This document shows, piece after piece, positions 1-9,800 of a stretch of DNA of 16,699 nt. The DNA lies in NCBI GenBank assembly GCA_002762705.1, contig PCVE01000143.1, positions 1-16,699 on the forward strand, read 5' to 3'. Under the pieces are notes generated by a model. That model was not told the origin of the DNA and made no database searches. It was given only the letters and a program-made list of their open reading frames with translations. Within the stretch, counting starts at the first letter, position 1. Each line of letters begins with the position of its first letter. The stretch comes from Candidatus Woesearchaeota archaeon CG11_big_fil_rev_8_21_14_0_20_43_8. GTDB lineage: Archaea; Nanobdellota; Nanobdellia; Woesearchaeales; CG08-08-20-14. The position numbers and the translations under genes are program-made.

Positions 1-261
1 CTGGAGCGCTCCCACTTTTATCCCGTCTGCTTCGATCGTGATATCTGATGATGGGATAGGTATCACATTGCTTGAATCAGTGGACACTTTCGCGCCGATA
101 AGGATGCTTTTTAGGTCTGTAGATACTTCCAGATCTATCTTGTCATCAGAGCTTTGTTTGAGAGAATTCGCGACAGCGAAGAATATCGCGAGGATGACAG
201 CCCCGGCTATCAGGACGAATATCCAGTTGAATTGAAGATCCACTACTCCTCTTTTTTTCAT
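1..261 (-). CDS. Small pilin-like membrane protein (partial, C-terminus off window)
   Basis: The first 87 codons of a gene that runs past the left edge. The protein starts MKKRGVVDLQFNWIFVLIAG: a short basic N-terminus, then one hydrophobic segment at about residues 9-30, then a polar, probably extracytoplasmic part rich in Ser, Asp and Ile. The ATG at 261 is chosen because GATGATCT (265-272, read on the minus strand) lies three bases before it and resembles the GGTGATCT site of the heptose operon. It starts 17 bases after the stop of the preceding gene, so the two are probably co-transcribed with the giant surface protein. The N-terminus looks like an archaeal type IV pilin or pseudopilin, but the usual class III motif is not clear. 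No function is assigned. It could equally be a simple N-anchored membrane protein. Confidence 0.8.
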   Translation of the reverse strand, partial: MKKRGVVDLQFNWIFVLIAGAVILAIFFAVANSLKQSSDDKIDLEVSTDLKSILIGAKVSTDSSNVIPIPSSDITIEADGIKVGALQ

Positions 262-264
262 TTT

Positions 265-272
265 AGATCATC
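265..272 (-). promoter_or_regulatory. Ribosome binding site GATGATCT
   Basis: GATGATCT on the minus strand, three bases before the ATG at 261. It differs by one base from GGTGATCT before the kinase-isomerase gene and matches the usual archaeal complement of the 16S rRNA 3' end. It supports the chosen start. Confidence 0.55.
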
Positions 273-278
273 AGATAT

Positions 279-893
279 TCAATTATCGCAATCAGTGCGA
301 TCTATTTTCTGGTCTGGCTCTGTCACAAGCACACCATATTTTCCGCAGCCAAAAAGCTTCACTTTCGCCTTTCTGTTCGGCGCGTTGAAGCAGACATAGA
401 CATTGTCTGCGGCGTCTGAACCACTCAAACTAGAACCAATACGTGAGTAACCTGAGTCAAGCGCAGTGGTCGCAAGATGCGTATCCTTATTGATTAGAAA
501 TACATTTTTCCGAGATTCTGAATCACATGAACTTTTGATGATGGGTTTGTTCTTTATATCATCACATAGACTGCCTCCAGCAGTGGAAGTGAAACCAACC
601 TCTATCTCATCATTCCCGCTTGGAAATGTATCAGAAAGCTTTTTCATCGAAAGGAAGCAGATCCCTTCATATTCTTTTGGCAGGTAGAGCTCCTCGACAA
701 TCTCTGAACGATAGTCTATCCTGCTGAACAGCTTCTTCAGATCAGACTCGAACTTTAGCTCTTCGGCAAATGATGCATCCTGTGTGAATTTGTCGATCGC
801 TTTGTAGCCGAAAAGAAGAAGCATCCCTGCGATTATCACTGAAAGCACGTATGTGAACAGCTGTGATTGCACTTGGCCTTTTATATGTCTCAT
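279..893 (-). CDS. Pilin-like single-pass membrane protein, unknown function
   Basis: A 204-residue protein beginning MRHIKGQVQSQLFTYVLS, with one hydrophobic segment at about residues 10-29 and a polar domain of about 170 residues. The domain has five cysteines (including SLCDD, SSCDS, VCFNA, FGCGK) that could pair outside the cell. The start at 893 is preferred over an in-frame ATG at 932, which lies inside the giant gene. The giant gene's TAA (895-897) is followed by one base and this ATG, with an AAGAAG-rich purine stretch upstream. The KGQ just before the hydrophobic segment resembles archaeal class III (type IV pilin) signal peptides, where cleavage falls near Gly-Gln, but the usual +5 Glu is absent. 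The tight spacing implies co-translation with the giant surface protein. A role in anchoring or assembling it is inference; a generic membrane protein is the alternative. Confidence 0.85.
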   Translation of the reverse strand: MRHIKGQVQSQLFTYVLSVIIAGMLLLFGYKAIDKFTQDASFAEELKFESDLKKLFSRIDYRSEIVEELYLPKEYEGICFLSMKKLSDTFPSGNDEIEVGFTSTAGGSLCDDIKNKPIIKSSCDSESRKNVFLINKDTHLATTALDSGYSRIGSSLSGSDAADNVYVCFNAPNRKAKVKLFGCGKYGVLVTEPDQKIDRTDCDN

Positions 894-894
894 T

Positions 895-3800
895 TTACTT
901 CTTCTTTGTCTTCTTCTTGGCTTCGGCGACATCTCCTAAGGCTTTCAGAGCTTCTTTCTTCTCTTTTGGAGTAGGCTCTTTCTCGACAGAAGCATTCTTC
1001 TTGTCTTCACCCGCAAGCTTTGAGAATGGATCCTCTTTCTTAGGCTGTTCTTTCTTCTTCGGCTCGACATGTTCTCTTAGAGCCTTGATATCATCATGCT
1101 CTTTCTCTACTGGTTTAAGATCACTTGCTGAAAGTGTCTTGCCTGCTCCTTTGAGATGCAGATGTCTCTTTGGTTTCTTAGAGAATGCATTTGTGAGCAG
1201 ATCCCTTCCCGCTTTACCTTTCTGCCGTTTCTCGTTCATCAGCTTCGAGTGCAGCTGATCACGCAGCGATTTCTTCTTCGGAACAGTCGTCTTCCTGAAA
1301 AACGGAAGCGATGTGCTTGTCGAAAATCCGCTCGTGCTGTCCATATAATATTGCGTGTATCCGAAATAACCTACACCGGAAAGTATGAGCACTATCGATA
1401 TTATCAATAGCAGCCAGCTTGTTGTGCTTCCGCCTGCAGCGTCTGCCACAAGGGGGTTTAGACCAAGCTGTATCTCAGTCCCGTCATCGATGCTGTCACC
1501 ATCAGTGTCTTTTAGGTTAGGATTCGTGCCGTAGATATTGATTTCATCGCTATCTGACAACCCGTCACCATCGCTGTCGTTTCCGACGAGCAGTGGTGAT
1601 GTGCTTCCTAGACCAGTCGGCACGCTTGTCGCATCAGTGGGATCTGTCCCCGCTTGAATCTCAACAAGATCGTCAAAACCATCGCCATCGGTATCTTTCT
1701 TCAATGGATTTGTCTTGTATCCATTTGTGCCGTAGATCTCATCATAATCGCTTATACCATCGTTATCCGTGTCAAGAGATTTCAAGGTGGCATCATCAGG
1801 ATAGCTTGTCGGATCAGTCGGATCAGTACCTATTGTCACTTCGTATAGATCATCGAATCCATCGTCGTCAGTATCCTTCTTTGTCGGATCTGTCGCAAAG
1901 CCGTTTGTGGCCTTCACTTCATCATAATCACTGATGCCATCACCATCAGTATCGCTTAACAATGGATCAGTTATGTAACCATATGTGCCGTTGATCTCTT
2001 CATAATCTGTGAGCTGGTCGCCATCAGTGTCAGCCTTCAATGGATCAGTCTTGTAAGTGAAGATCTCTTCATAATCATTCAGTCCATCTACATCAGTATC
2101 CCATGATTGAAGCTCAGAATCGGATGGATAATCTGTAGAATCAGTGGGATCTGTGCCTATCTTTATCTCATATCCATCAGAGAATCCATCGCCATCAGTA
2201 TCTTTCTTTAATGGATCAAGTGTGTAGCCTCCTGCTGCATCAGTACCGAAGATCTCATCATAATCATAGATACCATCGCCGTCAGTGTCAGTTGATTTCG
2301 CCATATTCTCGCTTGGATAATCAAAGGCACTTGTCGGATCGGTCCCCATCTTGATTTCATAGAGATCTGGATAGCCATCGCCATCAGTATCAGCTTTCAA
2401 TGGATCGGTCTTATATCCTTCTGTGCCGTAGATCTCATCATAATCAGAGATGCCATCGTTATCAGTATCAAGCGCATTTAGTGATGATTCATCAGGATAA
2501 TCTGACGAATCTGTCGGGTCAGTACCAAGCTTGATCTCATAGAGATCGTCAAATCCATCACCATCAGTGTCCTTCTTCGTCGGATCTGTGCTGTATCCTT
2601 CTGTGCCATCGACCTCATCTTTGTCATTGATGCCATCGCCGTCTGTATCAGCATTCAATGGGTCTGTGATATAGCCATTCGTACCGTTGATTTCATCATA
2701 GTCAGAGATACCATCATTGTCACTGTCCTTGCCTTGCATATCTCCATCGTCAGGATAATCAGACGAATCAGTAGGATCAGTACCCATCGCGATTTCATAA
2801 TTATCATCGAAGCCATCACCGTCAGTATCTTTCTTGAGTGGATCAGTGATATAGCCATTCGTGCCGTTGATCTCATCATAGTCCGAAATCTTATCACCAT
2901 CAGTGTCAGCTTTCAATGGATCAGTATTATAGGTGAAGATCTCTTCATAATCATTCAGTCCGTCTAAATCTGTGTCCCATGATTTGAGCTCTGAATCTGA
3001 TGGATAATCATTGCTATTTGTAGGATCTGTACCCACAGTAATTTCATAAAGATCATTGAAACCATCGCCGTCAGTATCGGCCTTGAGTGGATCAGTGACA
3101 TAGCCTTTTGTCCCTTTTATCTCATCATAATCGCTTATACCGTCGCCGTCGGTGTCGAGATTCGAAAGGCCAAGCTCTGAAGGATAGTCGAGCGGATCTG
3201 TTGGATCAGTATTCATGCTCACTTCATATCCATCTTTGAAACCGTCGCCGTCGGTATCGCTCTTCAAAGGATCTGTCTCATATCCATTGGTCGCATATAT
3301 CTCATCATAATCACTGATACCATCGTTGTCTGTATCAAGATTCTTCAATGTCGAATCAGATGGATAATCGGTCTTGTCTGTCGGATCTGTCGAGACCGTA
3401 ATTTCATATAAATCACTGAAACCGTCGCCGTCAGTGTCTGAGTCATTTGGATTTGTCTTATATCCAAGAGATCCAGCCAATTCATCATAATCACTGATAC
3501 CATCGCCGTCAGTGTCCATGTTCTTCAATTTCTCGATATCTTCATCTGTTCTTCCATCTAATGGATCTGTACCATCAGTGCAGTAGCTGTTCTTATCATC
3601 AGGATTAGAACCGCATGTCTGTTCTACAGTATCAAGATAACCATCGCAATCCTTGTCTCCGATACATACCGGATCAGGACCGATATTATTGCAATCATAT
3701 AAGCATATGCCGCCGCAATCAATCCCTTCTTCACCGATGTCTTTCACATCATTGTTGCAGACAAAATCATCTGGCGGTACAGTCAACCCGACACATTGAT

Positions 3801-6800
3801 CATTCAGGCAAAGACCTGCAAGGCAATCGCCATCATCATTGCAGTAATTAGGCATCGCTTCACCAACGCAATACCCGTTCTTGCAGGTGCCGCTTATGCA
3901 GTCACTATCAGCAGTGCATGTGGTCGTAGTCATCGGGACACAGATATTGTTCTCGCAACTGTCACTCTCGCAGTCGCTGTCTGAGACACATATCAAGTCA
4001 GGCACGCATACGCTATTTGCGCATGATCCATATAGGCAGTCTGAATCTTTTGTGCAGGATGTTGTCGGGATCGGCTGGCCAACACAATATCCATCCTTGC
4101 AAGAACCGCTCAGACAGTCAGATCCAGATGTGCATTCTGTGATCGTCAATGGCACGCAGATATTGCTCGTGCAGAGACCAGACAGGCAGTCTGAATCTTT
4201 TGTACAGATTATATTAGGTGGTGAGACGCATTCTCCGCTGTGGCATACGCCAGAGAGGCAATCTGCGTCTTTGACACATAATAGGTTCGGTGGTGAGATA
4301 CAATAACCATTTTCGCATTTATCGCTTGTGCAATCGCTGTTGCTTGTGCATGCAATTGCATTAGGTGGCACACATTGGCCGCTTACACATGCTCCGCTCA
4401 GACAATCGGAATTGACAATACAGGCGACGCTTCCTTCCATAGGCACACAGAAATTATCCATGCACTCTTCATCTGAGGCACAATCATTGTCTATGACACA
4501 AAGTGAAGGCAATGGTTGTCCTACACATTTTCCGCTCTTGCATTCACCAGATAGACAATCTGAATTTTTGGTGCAGTCGACATTTGTCATAGGCACACAA
4601 AGATTATTTGTACATGTCCCGCTTTCGCATTCGCTGTCTTTTGTGCATAATAAATTCGGGACACATTTATTATCCTTGCAGACACCTGAAAGGCATTGTG
4701 AATTTGATGTGCATTGTTCAGTGATCAATGGCAATCCGACGCAAAGACCGTTTTCGCAGTTATGACTTTCCACGCAGTCGCTGTCAGTCAGGCATTCAAT
4801 ATTGGTCATTGGGACGCATAGCCCGTTCTTGCATTGACCACTCAGGCAGTCTGAATTCTTCGTGCAGATATTCGTCATAGGTGGCAGACATTGGCCGTTC
4901 AGGCAGACATCTGATAGACAATCAGAATCTAATGTGCAACCGTTGTATGTCACACACTGCCCATTCTTGCAGATACCATCTAGGCAATCTCCATCAAGTG
5001 TGCAATCAGTCCTCAATTCACACTGGTTGTTCACACATTCACCATCAAGGCATTCATTGTCTGATGTACAGCTGACAACACATGAACCGCTCTTGCATGT
5101 GCCGATCAGGCAATCATAGTCGCTTACGCAGTCAGGCATATCTCCAGCACAATGGCCGTCTGTGCAGACTCCGCTAAGACATTCTGTATCGAATGTGCAG
5201 CCGATACTTGTTATTGGTTTGCAAAGACCATTCTCACATATATTACTCTCTTTACAATCATTATCTATAAGACAGGTGTTATCCATGATACATTGATAGT
5301 TCTTGCAAAGTCCAATCAAACAATCTGAATCCTGCAGGCATTGAGCTGTCAGGCAATCGCCGCCCTGGCAGACGCCGCTTGCGCATTCATAGTCGTATGT
5401 GCATTTTGTGTCTGGCACGCATGTCCCGCTCTGGCAGATGCCTTGCAAGCAATCTGCACTAGTTGTGCATCCAGTAGGTGTCTCGCATTCATTGTTCACG
5501 CAGTTTCCATCCAGGCATTGTGAGTCGCTGACGCAGTTGACAATGCATTCTCCTGATTTGCATTTACCTATTGTGCAGTCACTGTCGCTTGTGCATAAAG
5601 GAAGATCACCTACACACACACCATCCTGGCAGTTGTCGCTCAGGCAGTCTGAATCTTTTGTGCAAACGACTTTTGTCCTTGGCTTGCATGCTCCGTTCTC
5701 GCATATGAAACTTTCTAGACAATCAGTGTCTTTACTACAGCTGTTGTCTATGACACAATAACCATTGTTGCATGTGCCTGATGTACAATCTGAATCTTTT
5801 GAGCATGTGCTTCCTGAAGAGCATTTCGTCGTGCATACTCCACCGCAATCGATTCCTGCTTCATTTGAATCAGGTATGCCGTTCTTGCAGGTGTCTGATG
5901 TCTTTGTGCATAAGCCAGTCAGGACATCGCATACCATACCAATGCTGCAGTCTGAATCCTGATAACATCCACTTCCTGGTCCGCAGTTCGCGAAGCATGA
6001 TCCGCCGCAGTCGATACCAGTCTCGTCGCCGTTCTTTATTCCATCGTCGCAGCTTGGAGTGAGGCATACTTTCACCTTTGCCTTTGTATTAGGCAGACCG
6101 CAATAATTTGTATAACAATCACTGCTCTTGATGCAGGTCTTGTTCAGGTTGCATGGGTCGCATTCGCCGCCGCAGTCGATATCGCTCTCGCCGCTGTTCT
6201 TTATCTTATCATCGCAGTGTGTCGGCATCTTTGTCGGATCTATCTCGATGTCAAGACTTTTTCCCGGCCATGTCTGCTCGTTACCTAGCCAGTCGCTGAC
6301 AAAGACCTCGATATAGTATCTGCTGCCTGTTTTCAGAGACAGCGGCTTTCCATTATCATCATATGCAAGAACCTGCCAGATATTGTTCTGGGTGTTCGGC
6401 TTGTCTGTTATCAACGCCATGCCTGAATTGCTGTTGTATAATGAATATCTGAAATTGAACTTCGCAGCACCAGGGGCCTTCGCTGGATCATAGGGGCTGT
6501 TTGGATCAGTGGAATTCCATTTCGCGATTATGCTTTTGTTTCTCCAGCTGAAGATAAGACCCAGATAGCTTGTATCGATCTTGCCCTGCACATCCACTTG
6601 CGGCAGTGTCGGCGGCGTTGTATCCACAAGGAAAGTCTTGACACTGCTCGTCGCATTCTCTGGCAGATATATCGATCCTTCTCCTGTGAAACTGCAGCTG
6701 AAAGACACATTATGCCAGCCATCGCCTGCGAGCAGTGAAGCTGATCCATCATGATCATATCCGTCTGTCGTCATCATCATGCCAGAAGAGCCATCCAGAT

Positions 6801-9800
6801 CATATGAGCATGATCCTTTCTTGTTTGTCTTTATCTTGAATGGCACACTTGTGTGGTTTGTCACAGAAGGCACAACGACATTCGAGATAGCGAATCCTAT
6901 GCTAGTGTCGACAGAAAAAGTTATTATGGCCTTGTTTGATAGAAGCCCCACCTTGTTCTTGCACAGCACATAGTAATTATATGTGTCTTTGTAGTCATCC
7001 ATGACGAGATATCTCTCGTGATCTTTCTTGAATTCCTCTTTTGATGATCCGCCGAGTGTGGTGGATTCATTGAATTTCCCATCCATAGTATCATAAGTGG
7101 CGGATGAAGATGTCGAATATCTGCAGATGGTCTCATCATCTGTCATGACAAAGAGCTTTGTCCTGACTTTCTGCTCCTGGAAATCATAATATTCAGCGAT
7201 CTGGTTCGGGTCTGCCTGTGCGCTTAGGATCTTTGGCGCAGTAGGATCATAATTCAACATGAAATCAGCTCTTACCTGTCCCATGGCATCTTTGCATATG
7301 AGATTTATCTTTCCAGACGCTCCTGCGAATGTATATCCGCTTTTTGTGTGGACATAGCTGTTTGTGTTTCCTTCATCAAAAAGTTTCGATTTTTCCCAGC
7401 TCAATGGATATATATCTGAATATCTGCAATTCGCATATCCTGTCGTGCCAATCTCTAACTTGAGTGGTTTTGATGGGACGACGCCATTCTTTGGTGTTAT
7501 CAGATAGACATCAGATGCATGTGTCTGGAGATCGAAATAGCTCTTGTAGTCTTTTAGGATATTCCCTGCGATATCCTGCGCTGTGAAGATGATATATTTT
7601 CTGCCGTCACCTATAGTCGATGGCATCAGCGTCGCTGTGAAAGTATCAGAATAGCTGCCTGTACCTGGACTGAACAGGCTTCTTTTGTCAGACATTGTAT
7701 ATGGGTCCTTCTCATCGACATTCATCGTGAGTGCGGTTATCTCTACATTCTCGCTGTTTTTGAATTTGATCTCGGCGTTTATCGCAGTGAGCCCGCCGGA
7801 AGTGATTACTGTCTTGTTACCATTCTCTGGTTTTATGGATGCGACCTGCGGAGGCGTGACATCAACCATAAATTTGATTGTCCCTGTGACAGAGCCGGCA
7901 TTGTTCACGACTCCTTTCACGAGGAAAGTATATTCTCCATCACCAAGAGATTGAGCCGGCTTGAACAGGCCGACTTTGCCAGATCCTACGTTCTGGATAT
8001 TAGGAGTAGCCAGTGGAATCTCCACACTATTCAGATAAAGTTTGTAGAGCGAGACAGAATCGATTGTCGAGAACTCTGCTTTTATTGTCGGTGATGAGCT
8101 TGTCGTGTACCAGACATTATTATATTCTATCGCATTGCTTATAGTCAACTTAACGATCGGATTAGCGTTGCCTTTGAATGTCACTGTCTGTGTCTTGACT
8201 TCTTCTAGATTCTTCGCTTCATCCTGCGTGAAGAAACGAAGCTTGTTTGCGGCCACGCTGCTCTCGGCTATGACTGTACTGGGACTTGATGAATCGACTA
8301 GCTGATACACATCCTGGCCATTCTTTTTTGTTTTTGTGACACTGAGTGAACCACCGGCCGCCATAGATTTCGAACTTGTGGTGACAGAGCAAGCTGTCCC
8401 TGAAACAGGAGCCATGCAGAAATATGTTGTGTAACCAAGCCCGCTGGCAGCGACATACTGCTGATCAGCATTTTTCTTGTCTTTCACGGTAAAAGATAGT
8501 TTCTCTGTGTTTCCAAGAGTGCCTTTGTATTCGAAGACATCTGTTATTGGAGGGAATCTGTCCTGCTCACATATTTTATCTATAGTTCCACTATTAAGGC
8601 AATCCGCACTCTTGTCGCCATCCATATCTTTGAAGCACGCCTTACCTACCGCATTGCATCCCTGCAGGTTGCATTTTATGGATGCTGTCGTGCTCAGCTT
8701 GTTGTCAGTGAGAAGAGTTGTCGAGCCGCATTCTGTGGCTTTCAAATCGCTGCATACAAAGTTAGCGCAGCTATCCATCTTGCCTGTACCTGCATTATAT
8801 GTGCATTTGTCGCCGTTTGGATCAAGCACTTTGGCTTTCTCAGGTGTGCAGCCTTCGAACACAATGTTGGTGGAACCGATGTTATCTCCATCATCTGCCG
8901 CAAAACCACCATTCTCAGATGCGTCGCATAGATTGCATGGATTGTCTTTTGTGTTCTTGCAGATGCCGATACCAAGAGAAGTATCGATATAATCCCATTC
9001 ACATTCAGCGTCGCCGCCTTTCAATGGGCCTGCTGCGCATGAGTCTGCTTCGCATGCCGCTTTTGATTTGTAATCGCTGCATTCTACCCTGCTTGATGTG
9101 CTTTCCACAACACATGAGAAGCAGCTGCCTATAGTCGTCCGTGTGTTCTTGTCATAATAACAGAAACCCCTGCCTTCGCAGTCGATAGGATCGTTGTACA
9201 TGCCGAACGGATAGCCGCCATATTCACATTCAGATTTTGTGTCAAGACAGGCTGCGATCCCGCTCTTTATCACACAGTATTCACCGGCGTTAGGACATGG
9301 TTTATTGGACATGAGCTTGTTCTTGTCGGTACATGTGAATGCCTGCTCTTTGTTCGTGAGCTCTTTTGTCTGTTTGAATACAGAGAAGGCTGTGGACAGA
9401 CCGAGATCTCCAAAATATGTCTGGAACTGATCATAGAAACCTTCTGATATGCAGAATGGATTGCTCGTGGTCTGATGCCAGCATTCGATATCTCCCATGA
9501 TGATGCCGCCGGTGACAGAGATGTCATCATTGCTTCCTCCAGTGAGAGAAAGTCCACCGCTGCTATCTGGATACATGCCCTCTGTAGGTGGGTTTGCTGC
9601 CGTGTCGAAATATACATATTGCGGCTCAATCTTATAAGTGTAATTCATGCCCCATGCAAGAGTCGGATCATCATCGATGAACTTGAAGCTTGATATGAAA
9701 CTTGGATCATAAGATTTCTTGATCACTTTGAAATCAGTCTCACCTATAGGACATATATTTGTCGCTCCTCCTGTCGCATCGTTGCTACATTTCCTTGATA

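Noticed and set aside
1500..3560. Evenly spaced near-identical DNA repeats, considered as a CRISPR array
   Set aside because: The repeats are coding, stay in frame, vary at synonymous sites and have no constant repeat with unique spacers; they encode calcium-binding units.
3881..5761. Several plus-strand open frames (e.g. 3881-4306, 4328-4765, 5399-5761) opposite the four-Cys modules
   Set aside because: They repeat with the same period as the Cys modules and contain low-complexity His/Ser/Gln runs; they are antisense shadows of the repeat.
8477..8992. 171-codon plus-strand open frame
   Set aside because: It lies wholly inside the giant gene's Cys-rich segment, with no ribosome binding site, promoter or domain.
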